Assembly (NCBI GenBank): GCA_023150555.1
Contig: JAKLKQ010000049.1
Span: 1-53,608, forward strand
Length of the DNA: 53,608 bases
Source: Planctomycetota bacterium
GTDB lineage: Bacteria > Planctomycetota > SZUA-567 > H5-PLA8
Direction: 5' to 3'
This document shows positions 1 to 8,657 of this stretch, one piece after another. The first letter of the stretch is position 1, and each line of letters opens with the position of its first letter. Both the position numbers and the translations under genes were made by a program. The notes beneath the pieces are model-generated. The model searched no databases and was not told the origin of the DNA. It was given only the letters and a program-made list of their open reading frames with translations.

Positions 1-434
1 AGGCGTGTCATGGGGATGTTGCGCCCGCCTTCGAAGTAAGAATGTCTGAAGCGCCTTTCCAGCGCGTCCAGCTGGCTGTGAACGTCCGATTCCTTCAGGG
101 AGGTTGCGTGAAGACGCATGCCGCAGTTGATGTCGTTACCAATTGCGGCGGGGAGTACAAACCCGCGTGTCGCCAGGACCGTGCCGATTGGAATCCCCGC
201 GCCCTTGTGGAAATCTGGGGTCAAAGCAGCGCGTTCGATTCCCGACTCGGCCGGAAGGAATCCGTGTGCCACCGCCTGCCGTACGAAGGTTTGCGCCTCC
301 AGGAAATCGAGAAACTCCTGCAGGGCGTTCGTCTCCACGGTGACCCCAGGCCCTGCAAAGAGCAGGGCTTCAATGGCGTGGTCGTTTGGGACGCGGTATT
401 TAACCGTATCCAACTGCTGAAGTCTGCTGTCCAA
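1..434 (-). CDS. rtcB: RtcB-family RNA ligase, N-terminal fragment cut by window edge
   Basis: Minus-strand reading frame that leaves the window at base 1; about 144 residues are visible. Residues near 75-105 read HKGAGIPIGTVLATRGFV, then PAAIGNDINCGMRLHATS. This matches the RtcB signature in which Asp and Cys of the D-x-x-CG segment bind the catalytic Mn/GMP centre. RtcB ligases join 2',3'-cyclic-phosphate or 3'-phosphate RNA ends to 5'-OH ends in RNA repair or tRNA splicing. The start is TTG at 432-434, chosen because an in-frame stop lies about 11 codons upstream and GGAGAAAGGA sits about 6 bases before it. The C-terminal two thirds, including the GMP-accepting His, is outside the window. 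The GNDINCGM form differs slightly from E. coli GVDIGCGM, so it may belong to a RtcB subfamily. Confidence 0.8.
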   Translation of the reverse strand, partial: MDSRLQQLDTVKYRVPNDHAIEALLFAGPGVTVETNALQEFLDFLEAQTFVRQAVAHGFLPAESGIERAALTPDFHKGAGIPIGTVLATRGFVLPAAIGNDINCGMRLHATSLKESDVHSQLDALERRFRHSYFEGGRNIPMTR

Positions 435-607
435 AAAGGTCCTTTCTCCGCGGGTGCGCGGGTTTCACAAAGTATTGTATTGGGTAAACGAGGGCAGAGT
501 TTCCCTGGAGCAGGAAACAACCTCGCAGGATGTTGGTTTCCGCTCATCCCTGAGCGGCAGCAGCTTGGGAACAATACCCTGCGGAAGTAGGCGAAAGCAA
601 GGCCTAT

Positions 608-1051
608 CTACTTCCCCACCGCGACGAATTCGCCTTCGAACTCCGCGCAGACCTTGCCTTCGGCCTCGATCACGCTCGTGGCGGCGATGCGCCCGATGCC
701 GCGGCGCGTGAGGCCCTTCAGGAAAGCCTCGCGGACCTCCGGCGTGGGGAACTTCGTCACCGCCGAGAAGTCGCATTCGACGGCGTGCAGGAAGCGCATT
801 GAGCAGCGGCGGATCACCAACTCGGGCGAATGTCCCCCGCGCTTGAGGTCCACGTAGATCGTCGCCCAGCAGGTGATCGTGGCGAGGGATTCCAGGCTGC
901 CGCCGAAGGCCGTGCGTTTGTGGTTGAGGTTCAATGCCAGCGGCACACCCAGGCGCAGGTGGGCGTCGGTCATCTCCTGGATCTTCACGCCCATCGCCTT
1001 CGTCAGCGGCAGGTTCTCGTGGATGTATTTCTCGAGTGCGGCGATTTCCAT
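608..1051 (-). CDS. YiiD C-terminal-type thioesterase (hotdog fold)
   Basis: 147-residue protein resembling the putative thioesterase domain found at the C terminus of YiiD. It contains HKRTAFGGSLESLATITCWA (residues about 49-68), typical of the hotdog helix carrying the substrate pocket, and a late segment ending EGEFVAVGK. Such proteins are predicted acyl-CoA or acyl-ACP thioesterases; the substrate is unknown. I start at ATG 1049-1051 because GGAGG lies 5-9 bases upstream; the longer open frame upstream looks non-coding. It stands alone, divergent from the sugar isomerase at 1241. Confidence 0.75.
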   Translation of the reverse strand: MEIAALEKYIHENLPLTKAMGVKIQEMTDAHLRLGVPLALNLNHKRTAFGGSLESLATITCWATIYVDLKRGGHSPELVIRRCSMRFLHAVECDFSAVTKFPTPEVREAFLKGLTRRGIGRIAATSVIEAEGKVCAEFEGEFVAVGK

Positions 1052-1240
1052 GGCGCCTCCGGTGCGGTTCTGCCATTTGCGGATCGAAATGTAGGCGACG
1101 ATGAGCGAAAAGTGCAGTGCTAAAAGCCCGGTACGGCGGTGTATGCAGCAGGAAGGCCCTTCGGGTGTCCCTTCACTTGCCCCGGGCATTGACCGGAGGA
1201 TGATGGATGGAGTCGCTTAACCTTTAAAAAGGAGCATGAC

Positions 1241-2035
1241 ATGCGCGTCGGCATGATTTCCAACCGGGACGAGCGGGACATCAAGTTCGCCTCGGAAGCC
1301 CAGATCCCGTGGGCCGAGTTCATCCCGTGGTGTCCGATGAGCGAGTTCCTGGGCCTGCGCAAGGACCTGGAAGGCTGGCTCTCGAAGCACAAGGTCGGCG
1401 TCTCGGCGATGGGTTTCTTCAACCGCGACATCATCAACGCCGACGCCGCCAAGCGCGAGAGCGACCTGAAGGACGTGCGCGAGATGATCGCGCTGTGCAA
1501 GGACTGGAAGGTCCCCGTCTTCATGATCGGCGCCGGGAAACTCGAAAAGGACCAGGACGAGCGCGCCGCGCTGAAGCAGAGCATCGAGCAGCTCAAGCGC
1601 ATCGTCGACGACGCCGGCAAGCACAACATCACCGTCGCCGTCTACAACTGCCACTGCTGGAACTACTGCACCACGCCGCGCCACTGGGAAGCCCTGCTGG
1701 CCACCATCCCGCAGATCCGCTTCAAGTACGACTGCAGCCACAGCTACTACGACGGCCGCGACTACCTGTCCGAGCTGCGCGACTTCGGCAAGTACCTTGC
1801 GCACTTCCACGTGAAGGGCTGCATCAAGGCCGAGGGCAGGCAGGTCTACGATCCGCCGGCGGGCCTGGACCAGATCGCCTGGCGCAGCGTCATCGGACTG
1901 CTGTACCGCGCCGAGTACCAGGGCGTGCTCTCGCTCGAACCGCATAGCAAGCTCTGGACCGACCCCGAGAAGCTGCGCTATCCGGGCCTGCGCCACGCGG
2001 CCAAGTACATCAAGAGCCTGCTGGTCGAGGAATGA
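1241..2035 (+). CDS. sugar phosphate isomerase/epimerase-like TIM barrel
   Basis: 264-residue protein of the xylose-isomerase-like TIM-barrel superfamily (AP endonuclease family 2 fold). Segments consistent with metal-binding strands are VPVFMIGAGK (about 90), TVAVYNCHCW (about 135), FKYDCSHSYY (about 160), LAHFHVKGCI (about 188) and GVLSLEPHSK (about 228). The Asp/His/Glu at strand ends are the usual divalent-metal ligands. The family isomerises or epimerises sugars or inositols; the substrate cannot be told here. A strong AAAAAGGAG precedes the ATG by 7 bases. It converges with rimO after only 15 bases and has no operon partner. Confidence 0.8.
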   Translation: MRVGMISNRDERDIKFASEAQIPWAEFIPWCPMSEFLGLRKDLEGWLSKHKVGVSAMGFFNRDIINADAAKRESDLKDVREMIALCKDWKVPVFMIGAGKLEKDQDERAALKQSIEQLKRIVDDAGKHNITVAVYNCHCWNYCTTPRHWEALLATIPQIRFKYDCSHSYYDGRDYLSELRDFGKYLAHFHVKGCIKAEGRQVYDPPAGLDQIAWRSVIGLLYRAEYQGVLSLEPHSKLWTDPEKLRYPGLRHAAKYIKSLLVEE

Positions 2036-2050
2036 GCACTTCGCGCGTTC

Positions 2051-3526
2051 TCAGCGAACGACCTCGGCGACGAGGTCGTAGTCGAGCGTGCGCGTGACCT
2101 TCGCCGTCACGCGGGTGCCGGGCGCGAGTTTGCGGGTGCCGGGGCCGCTCAGGAAGACCGTTCCGTCTACTTCGAACGCCTCGAGTTGGCTGCGGCCGGC
2201 GGCCTTGGCGCCCTTCGGCACGCCGCTGTTCTTCTCCAGCGCTCCGTCGACGAGCACCTCGATCGTCGCGCCTTTGCGCTCCTTCAGCCGCTTCTTCGCC
2301 ACCTCGCGCTGGGTGAGCATGATGGCCTCGCGGCGGCGCTGCTTCTCGGCCAGCGAGACGGTCTCGGCCAGCTTCGCGGCGGGCGTCAGGGGCTCGGTGG
2401 AGTAGAGGAAGACGCCGGCGTGTGTGAAGCGCCCTTCCTCGACGAACGCGAGCAGTTCCGCGAAGTCCTTCTCGCTCTCGCCCGGGAATCCGACGATGAA
2501 CGTCGTGCGGATCGCGCCGTGCGGGAGCTTCTTCGCGACCAGGTCCAGCAGCTTCTCGGTCTGCGCTTTCGTCACGCCGCGGCCCATGGCGCTGAGCATC
2601 GGATCGCTGATCTGCTGCAGCGGCATGTCGATGTATGGGCAGAAGCGCGTGTCGCTGGCGAGCACGTCGAGCATCTCGGCGTCGAGGTGCTTCGGGTACG
2701 CGTACATCAGGCGGAGCCAGACGTCGGCGGCCACGCCGTCGCGGATCGCGCGCAACAGATCGGCCAGGCGGTGCTTGCCGTAGATATCCTGGCCGTAACT
2801 TGTGGTGTCTTGCGCGACCAGGCTGATCTCGGCGGCGCCGCCTTCGACGAGCGCGTTGGCTTCCACGACCAGGTCTTCGATCGGGCGGCTGACCTGCAGG
2901 CCGCGCATGCGCGGGATCGCGCAAAACTTGCACGGATTGTTGCAGCCTTCGCTGATCTTCAGGTAGGCGTGGTGCGGCGAGCCGATGCGCATTCGCGGTG
3001 CGACCAGGAAATCGTTGTAGCTGCTGGGCACCTTCTTCTTCGCGGCCGACTGCGTGGGGCCTTCGGCGTAGCTGCGCGTCGCGCCGGCGTAGCGCCCGGC
3101 TTCGTTGGCCGCATGGATCTCCTGCAGGATGCGCGGCAGCTCGACGAAGTCCTTGAAGCCCAGCCGCGCGTCGGCGTGTTCGAGAAAGCGGTTGAGTTCC
3201 GGCGCGTCGGCGACGCGTTCGACCAGGCAGCCCAGCGCGACGAGCGTCTTCAGCGAGCCGCCGCTTTTCAGCTCGCTCAGTTCGCGCAGCACGCCGGCGG
3301 TCTCCTCGCGCGCCTCCTGGATGAAACCGCAGGTGTTGACCAGGCACAGGTCGGCGACGGCCGGATCCTGCGCGATCAGAAAGCCCTGCTCGGCCAGGCG
3401 CCCGAGGATGCGCTCGCTGTCGACGAGGTTCTTCGCGCAGCCCAGGTTGACCATGCTCACGACGGGGCGTTCGGCCTCTTTCGGAGCGGGGCGGGGATTG
3501 GGCTTGGGTTTGCTGCGGCTTGCCAT
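2051..3526 (-). CDS. rimO: ribosomal protein S12 methylthiotransferase RimO
   Basis: 491-residue radical-SAM methylthiotransferase. The N-terminal UPF0004 domain holds MVNLGCAKNLVDSE (about 25-38), the RimO hallmark GCxKNxVDSE, plus LVNTCGF. The radical-SAM cluster is CNNPCKFCAIPRMRG (about 195-209), the CxxxCxxC motif binding the 4Fe-4S cluster. A C-terminal TRAM-like domain follows (about 420-491). RimO beta-methylthiolates Asp89 of ribosomal protein S12 and needs two 4Fe-4S clusters. The basic, Pro-rich first 20 residues look like a poorly conserved extension and the ribosome site is weak, so the start is less certain than the product. Confidence 0.93.
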   Translation of the reverse strand: MASRSKPKPNPRPAPKEAERPVVSMVNLGCAKNLVDSERILGRLAEQGFLIAQDPAVADLCLVNTCGFIQEAREETAGVLRELSELKSGGSLKTLVALGCLVERVADAPELNRFLEHADARLGFKDFVELPRILQEIHAANEAGRYAGATRSYAEGPTQSAAKKKVPSSYNDFLVAPRMRIGSPHHAYLKISEGCNNPCKFCAIPRMRGLQVSRPIEDLVVEANALVEGGAAEISLVAQDTTSYGQDIYGKHRLADLLRAIRDGVAADVWLRLMYAYPKHLDAEMLDVLASDTRFCPYIDMPLQQISDPMLSAMGRGVTKAQTEKLLDLVAKKLPHGAIRTTFIVGFPGESEKDFAELLAFVEEGRFTHAGVFLYSTEPLTPAAKLAETVSLAEKQRRREAIMLTQREVAKKRLKERKGATIEVLVDGALEKNSGVPKGAKAAGRSQLEAFEVDGTVFLSGPGTRKLAPGTRVTAKVTRTLDYDLVAEVVR

Positions 3527-3554
3527 GCGCGGCAGATTAGCAGAGCGGGCGCGC

Positions 3555-4661
3555 TCAGTCCAATCCGAGCCACTTCTTGAAGAAGGCGATGGCCTCTTCG
3601 ACGCGGAACTCGTGCCCGCCTTCGTGCATGTCCAGGCCGATGCGCTCGCCGATGCCCAGGGCCTCGTACGGTTCGCGCGCGCGCTGGTACTCGGCTTCCA
3701 TGTCCGGCCACCACGAGACGTTGTCGGCCTTGCCTTGCTGGATCAGGAACGGACGCGGGCAGATCAGCGCGCAGAGTTCCGAGTCGCTGTGGCGTTCCAG
3801 CCAGCCGCGCAGGAACATGTACTCGCTGTCGCCGCTGAGGAAGCTTCCGCACAGCCGGTCGTCGAAGGCCATCTTGCGCACGCGCTGGTTGAAGAACGCC
3901 GAGCAGACGCCGCATTTCAGGCGAAGCTCCAGCGGCAGCGTGACGATGGTGTACGTCCCGCCCAGGCTCAGGCCGCACATGCCCATGCGCGCGCCGTCGA
4001 CTTCCGGCTGCGTCTGCGCCCAGTCGAGCAGCCGACTCAGCTTGCCTACTTCGAGGCCGATCAGCGAATGGCCCAGGATCTCGCACAGGCGGTGCAGCCG
4101 CCCGCGCGGTTCGCCGCCTTCGGTCACGTTCAGCGGCGCCAGCACCGCGAAGCCGGCCTTGGCCAGTTCGCGCGCCAGCCCGCCGTACATGCCTTCGTGC
4201 TCGCCGAAGCCGAAGACGCGCTCGGGCCCCGAGATGTTCTTCGAGTTCGAGCCCACACCGTGCTGGCAGACCACCAGCGGGCGCTTGCCTTTCGCCTTCT
4301 TCGGGAAGGCGTAGACGGCGTATGCGCGCATCGTTCCTTCCAGCGGCAGGCGCACCCAGCGCGCGAGCACTTGGTCGTCCTCGTAGAACGGGTCCAGGTC
4401 AGGCTTCGGCACCTTCGAACCCGAGAAGTCGAACGGCGCGACGACCTGCTTCCAGAGTTCGCGGTTGGGTGCCACCGACTTCAGGTACGCGGCTTCGCTG
4501 GACGTGTCGAGCTTCCAAAGCGCCTTGCGTCGTTCGGGGTAGGCCTCCAGGCGTCCGCGCAGGAAGGACTCGATCTCCTTGCGCAGCAGCAGCTGGCGTT
4601 CGGCCTGCGCGCGGTGGATCTGCGCCTCGCCGACTTCCAGGGCGTTCTTGTAGAGGGTCAT
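3555..4661 (-). CDS. alpha/beta hydrolase, acetyl-xylan-esterase/dienelactone-hydrolase-like
   Basis: 368 residues without signal peptide or membrane span. An N-terminal helical region of about 120 residues precedes the hydrolase core. Core landmarks are PLVVCQHGVGSN (about 136), the nucleophile elbow GLSLGG (about 227), PRPFLIQQGKADNVSW (about 305, candidate acid) and HEGGHEF (about 350, candidate catalytic His). The order Ser-Asp-His and the long N-terminal extension suit large cytoplasmic acyl esterases related to acetyl xylan esterase. The substrate is unknown. GGGAGG lies 5 bases before the ATG. It sits 28 bases upstream of rimO on the same strand, so the two may be co-transcribed, though their functions are unrelated. 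Confidence 0.72.
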   Translation of the reverse strand: MTLYKNALEVGEAQIHRAQAERQLLLRKEIESFLRGRLEAYPERRKALWKLDTSSEAAYLKSVAPNRELWKQVVAPFDFSGSKVPKPDLDPFYEDDQVLARWVRLPLEGTMRAYAVYAFPKKAKGKRPLVVCQHGVGSNSKNISGPERVFGFGEHEGMYGGLARELAKAGFAVLAPLNVTEGGEPRGRLHRLCEILGHSLIGLEVGKLSRLLDWAQTQPEVDGARMGMCGLSLGGTYTIVTLPLELRLKCGVCSAFFNQRVRKMAFDDRLCGSFLSGDSEYMFLRGWLERHSDSELCALICPRPFLIQQGKADNVSWWPDMEAEYQRAREPYEALGIGERIGLDMHEGGHEFRVEEAIAFFKKWLGLD

Positions 4662-4735
4662 AACAGCCTCCCAATGAAAAGCGGGCTGCTAGGCTGACCC
4701 GCTTTGCGTCCGCGTCAAGTGGCTTGGTGCCGCCG

Positions 4736-7702
4736 CTATTCGGCCACGACCCAGGTCTCGTCGGGGTCGTACTCGGTCATGGCCTTGACGATATCCGGCG
4801 TCTCCGGGCCCAGGTCCTTCTGGTACACGGTGCCCGTGTTGTTGATGATGAAGGTATTGCGCCCGGAGCCGTCGTAATCGGCCGGGCACGCGACCAGCGC
4901 ATAGCCCAGCGTCATGCTGTTGGCGCTGGCGCCATGGCCTGCCACTACATACGACTTGCGCCCGCCCGGTGCCTTGGGGCCTTGTCCTTTGAGTACCTTG
5001 AAGACGTAGCCGGCCTTCGGCGGCGTCTGGCCGGGATCGCCTTCGGCGTTGGCGAAAGCGCTGTCGACCAGCGTCAGGTCGCCCTTCCCGGCGTTCTTCT
5101 CGTAGAGGCTGTTGTCGCCTTTTATCGATTGAGCGTACTCCAGCACGCCGTCGCCGTCCCAGTCTGTGCGGCGGTAGATGTCTTCCGCCTCCGCGAAAGT
5201 CTTGCAGGCCGCTATCGCGGCGGACTCGTTGGCGACCATGCGGCTGCGCAGCAGGTTGGGGATTGCGATGGCCGCGATGACGGCTACCAAGGCGGTCGTC
5301 GTCATCATGTCCATGCTGCCGGGGTTGGAGGAGCCGGGCGGCGGGAGGTCCGTGCGCCAGTACAGCCCGTCGGCGTCGAAGAAACTCGCCGCGGCGGCCG
5401 GCCGGCGGAATCTGGCGAAGAACCCGGCATCGGGCCACAGGCCCAGATCCACGGCCTGCAGGACTTCCATCGCGGCCTTGCCGCCCGGGGAATCGAAGAA
5501 GGTAGCCAGCGACGGCGCGGGCGTGGGCTCGAATTCCTCATTGGCGATCGCCCAGCCTTCGCCGGGGCTGTACTCGGTCATCGCCTTGTAGATCTCGAGG
5601 GTGTTCTCGCCCAGGTCCTTCTTGTAGACGGTGCCGGTGTTGTTGATGATGTACGTGTTCAGTCCGGTTTTGTCGTACACGGCGGGGCACGCGACCAGCG
5701 CGTAGCCCAGCGTCATGCTGTTGGCGCTATTGCCTGCGCCGGCGACGACGTAGGACTTCTTGCCGCCGGGGACGTTGTCGCCCTGGCCCTTCAGCACCTT
5801 GAAGACGTAGCCGTTCTTCGGCTCCGCCGTGCCGGGGACGCCCTCTGCCTTCGCCATCGCCGCATCGATCAGAGTCAGGTCGCCTTTGTCCTTGTTCTTC
5901 TCGAAGAGGCTGTTGTCGCCGTTGAAGGCCTGAGCGTACTCCAGCACGCCGTCGCCGTCCCAGTCGGTGCGGCGGTAGATGTCCTGCGCCTCGGCGTAGA
6001 CCATGCACGCGGCGATGGCGGCCGACTCGTTGGCCGCCATGCGCGCCGACATGCCGCTCTTGCCGGCGGCGGCGCCGCCGAATCCGCCGGCCTGCGCGAC
6101 CGCACCCAGGCCCGTAGTGCCGGCGGCGATGCCCGCCACGGCCAGCACCAGCGTGCCGGTGCCCGAGCCGCGGTCCACCGCGTATGCGAAGCAAGGCGGC
6201 AGCGCATTCTTGTCGAAGGCTTTTCCGCCCGCGCGCGCGACGGCCGCCTGGAAGTCCGGGTTGTCGAGGATCGTCTCGTTCCTGCCGAGTTGGTCCAGGG
6301 CGTGCCGCAGGGCATTGACCGAGGTACCGACCAGCAGGTGCTGCCCGTGCACCGCCAGCGCCGCCGGGCCGGGCAGGACGATCCCGCGCAGGTAGTGGAT
6401 CGCGGTGCCCCGGTGATCGAGCTTCTTGATCCCGTAGCTGCCGTAGGTCTGCGGAACCTTGGCAAGCGCCTCGTCGAGTTTCGCCAGGCACTGCCCGATC
6501 TTGGCCGGATCCTTCAGCGGCAGCGCGTAGACCATGCCGGCGGAGAAGGACAACGGCGCGCCGGTGTCCACCGACGTCTGCGCGACGACGAAGTCCGGGC
6601 CCAGGTTGGCGAGGAAATCGTTCTGTACGTCGAAACCGACGGTCTCATTCACCTTGCCGAGGAAGGCTTCCAACTTGCCCCAGGCCTCAACGTCCACCGC
6701 GTTGGCGGCCTCGCGCACCAGCGGCAGCACGGCCGCGAAGTCAAAGCGCCCAGTGGCGACGTACGGTGCGTCTTTCTCGGCGATCTTGAAGGCCTCGGCC
6801 GTGGGCGGCTTGGCGCCGTGGAAGAGCGCGAGCAGGCCCTTTGGAGTGCCACTGTAAGCGAGGTAGCCTTCCATCACGGGCGCTTCGCGCGTGAAACCTA
6901 GGCCCACGCCAAGGGCCTCGACGTTGTTCAGCCCCACCACCGTCAGCAGGCGGATGGCCGCGGCGGTCTCGCGGCCGACTTTCGGCCCGCCCTGCGGCAG
7001 CAGCAAGGCGGCGGCCTGACGCGGGCGCACGAAGAACCAGGCTGAACTGTTCGGCAGCCTGCCGCGCACCTTCTGGAAGACGCTGTCGCCGGCCAAGCTG
7101 CCTTCGGCGGCGGGCGCCTTCAGGGCGGCCAGCTGCGCATCGAGGTCGTTCTTGCTGAGGCAGAAGGCCAGGCGCCCGCCGGCGTAAGCCACCGCGGGAA
7201 CGTCCTGGTTTGGGATCGGGACCATCGGTACGGCTTGTCCGCTTTCCAGGGCCTTCAGGAACGGAGGTGGAAGCATGCGCTTGAAGGCCGCCTCGTCCTT
7301 GGGCCGGAGCAGGAAAAGCAGGCCCAGGGGCTGGCGGCTGCCGGCGGGCCGCGCGTAGGCAGCCAGTGCGATCTCGCCGGCGAAGAGTCCCGCGTCGACG
7401 TCGGCCAGCGTGGGCATCAGCGGATTGCCGGCCTGGAGCTTGCCGTACAGGTCCTTCATCGCGGCCAGGACGGGCTGGCAGAACGCCTGCATCTCCGGCT
7501 GCGCGAACATCTCGGCGAGATTCGTCTTGCCGGCTTCCGCGCGCGCCTGGGCCAGGTCGGGGATCAGCAGCGCAGCGACGACGTTGGCCGGCAGCGACGC
7601 TTCCATCTTCGCGGCCGGCGCCGCGCCGCCTTCTTCGGCCTGCCCAGGCAGGACCAGCAGTATGCTCGCGAGCACGAGCGCGATCCCAAACATGCGCTTC
7701 AT
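4736..7702 (-). CDS. secreted DUF3352-like protein with two pseudopilin-like/DUF2950 repeats
   Basis: 988 residues. Residues 1-22 are a signal peptide ending GQAEE. Residues about 30-530 resemble the DUF3352-type periplasmic domain. Then a module occurs twice, at about 555-745 and 799-988. Each holds a hydrophobic run, a NESAAIAAC segment, EDIYRRTDWDGDGVLEYAQ or close to it, and a DUF2950-like domain with KSYVVAG, SMTLGYALVACPA and INNTGTVYxKDLG. In the second copy the hydrophobic run reads MMTTTALVAVIAAIAIPNLL, very like a type IV/II pseudopilin helix, but it is internal and without a normal prepilin leader. The function is unknown; it is probably envelope-anchored. GGAGG precedes the ATG. 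The two repeats look like an internal duplication. Confidence 0.7.
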   Translation of the reverse strand: MKRMFGIALVLASILLVLPGQAEEGGAAPAAKMEASLPANVVAALLIPDLAQARAEAGKTNLAEMFAQPEMQAFCQPVLAAMKDLYGKLQAGNPLMPTLADVDAGLFAGEIALAAYARPAGSRQPLGLLFLLRPKDEAAFKRMLPPPFLKALESGQAVPMVPIPNQDVPAVAYAGGRLAFCLSKNDLDAQLAALKAPAAEGSLAGDSVFQKVRGRLPNSSAWFFVRPRQAAALLLPQGGPKVGRETAAAIRLLTVVGLNNVEALGVGLGFTREAPVMEGYLAYSGTPKGLLALFHGAKPPTAEAFKIAEKDAPYVATGRFDFAAVLPLVREAANAVDVEAWGKLEAFLGKVNETVGFDVQNDFLANLGPDFVVAQTSVDTGAPLSFSAGMVYALPLKDPAKIGQCLAKLDEALAKVPQTYGSYGIKKLDHRGTAIHYLRGIVLPGPAALAVHGQHLLVGTSVNALRHALDQLGRNETILDNPDFQAAVARAGGKAFDKNALPPCFAYAVDRGSGTGTLVLAVAGIAAGTTGLGAVAQAGGFGGAAAGKSGMSARMAANESAAIAACMVYAEAQDIYRRTDWDGDGVLEYAQAFNGDNSLFEKNKDKGDLTLIDAAMAKAEGVPGTAEPKNGYVFKVLKGQGDNVPGGKKSYVVAGAGNSANSMTLGYALVACPAVYDKTGLNTYIINNTGTVYKKDLGENTLEIYKAMTEYSPGEGWAIANEEFEPTPAPSLATFFDSPGGKAAMEVLQAVDLGLWPDAGFFARFRRPAAAASFFDADGLYWRTDLPPPGSSNPGSMDMMTTTALVAVIAAIAIPNLLRSRMVANESAAIAACKTFAEAEDIYRRTDWDGDGVLEYAQSIKGDNSLYEKNAGKGDLTLVDSAFANAEGDPGQTPPKAGYVFKVLKGQGPKAPGGRKSYVVAGHGASANSMTLGYALVACPADYDGSGRNTFIINNTGTVYQKDLGPETPDIVKAMTEYDPDETWVVAE

Positions 7703-7782
7703 CGGCAGGACCTCCGTCTCATTTGTTTAAAGATAGAACACCATTTGATCGGTTACGCATTTCAGGATAACCCTTTTGCGGA

Positions 7783-7788
7783 ATTATA
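7783..7788 (-). promoter_or_regulatory. candidate -10 element upstream of the DUF3352/DUF2950 gene
   Basis: On the minus strand this is a perfect TATAAT about 81 bases before the ATG at 7702, in the AT-richer gap between lpxA and the 988-residue gene. The region 17 bases further upstream is GC-rich with no good -35, so the match may be chance. Confidence 0.28.
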
Positions 7789-7811
7789 CACCTGTAACTG
7801 ACGTAGCCGGC

Positions 7812-8612
7812 TCAGCGTTCGCGGCGCGAGGCCTTGTGGTGGCAGAAGCCGCGCGGGCTGGGGTTGGCGAAGAACTCGACCCAGTGCGCCACGGCGGGGC
7901 TGTCGAACTCCTGCTTGAGGCGCTCGAGGGCCTCGGGGAGTTCCAGGCCGCTGCGGTAGAGCACCTTGTAGGCGTCCTTGATCTGCCGGCGGTCCGCGTC
8001 GCTCAGGTCCTTGTTCCGGCGCAGGCCCACGGCGTTCAGGCTGGTGACGGCGTTGGTGCCATCGCCGATCAGAAACGGCGGCACGTCCATGCCGAAGCGC
8101 GAGCCACCCGACAGGATCGCCAGGCGCCCGACGCGCACGAACTGGTGGATCACCACGTTGCCGCTGACGATGGCCGCGTCGCCGATGGTCACGTGCCCGG
8201 CCAGCAGCGCGCCGTTGGCCAGCAGCACGCCCTTGCCCAGCGCGCAGTTGTGCGCGACGTGGCTGTTGACCATCAGGTAGCAGCGGTCGCCGACGGTCGT
8301 CTGCGTGCCTTCGCCCGAACTGCGGTGGATCGTGACGTTCTCGCGCACGACGACCTTCTCGCCCAGCACCGCCTTGGTGGGCTCGTTCTTGTAGCTGAAG
8401 TCCTGCGGCGCGTGGCCGACCACCGCGCCAATGTGGACCTCGCAGCCGGGGCCCAGTTCCGTGCCGGTGCACAGCGTCGCGCGCGCCAGCAGCCGGCAGC
8501 CGGCGCCGACGCGCACGCCCGCCTCGACGATCGCGTACGGTCCGACCTCGACGTCCGGGCCGAGTTCGGCCTTGGGGTCGACGAGCGCCGTGGGGTGGAT
8601 CTTGGAAGCCAT
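7812..8612 (-). CDS. lpxA: acyl-ACP--UDP-N-acetylglucosamine O-acyltransferase LpxA
   Basis: 266 residues, the normal LpxA length. The protein opens with MASKIHPTALVDPKAELG and runs through left-handed beta-helix hexapeptide repeats. Conserved landmarks are GAVVGHAPQDFSYK (about 80), VVRENVTIHRSSGEG (about 102-116), YLMVNSHVAHNC (about 126-137), which contains the catalytic His, and IHQFVRVG (about 165-172). LpxA transfers a 3-hydroxyacyl chain to UDP-GlcNAc, the first committed step of lipid A synthesis, in the cytoplasm. Its presence implies an LPS outer membrane. I start at ATG 8610-8612 because homology begins there. It is unusual that lpxD, fabZ and lpxB are not adjacent. Confidence 0.92.
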   Translation of the reverse strand: MASKIHPTALVDPKAELGPDVEVGPYAIVEAGVRVGAGCRLLARATLCTGTELGPGCEVHIGAVVGHAPQDFSYKNEPTKAVLGEKVVVRENVTIHRSSGEGTQTTVGDRCYLMVNSHVAHNCALGKGVLLANGALLAGHVTIGDAAIVSGNVVIHQFVRVGRLAILSGGSRFGMDVPPFLIGDGTNAVTSLNAVGLRRNKDLSDADRRQIKDAYKVLYRSGLELPEALERLKQEFDSPAVAHWVEFFANPSPRGFCHHKASRRER

Positions 8613-8657
8613 ATTTGAGCTAGTGCATAACCATTTGCACGGGTAAGAGCAAGTGGC

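Noticed and set aside
435..607. possible promoter for the RtcB fragment (CAATACAAT on the minus strand)
   Set aside because: No acceptable -35 at 16-18 bases and no supporting repeat; too weak to list.
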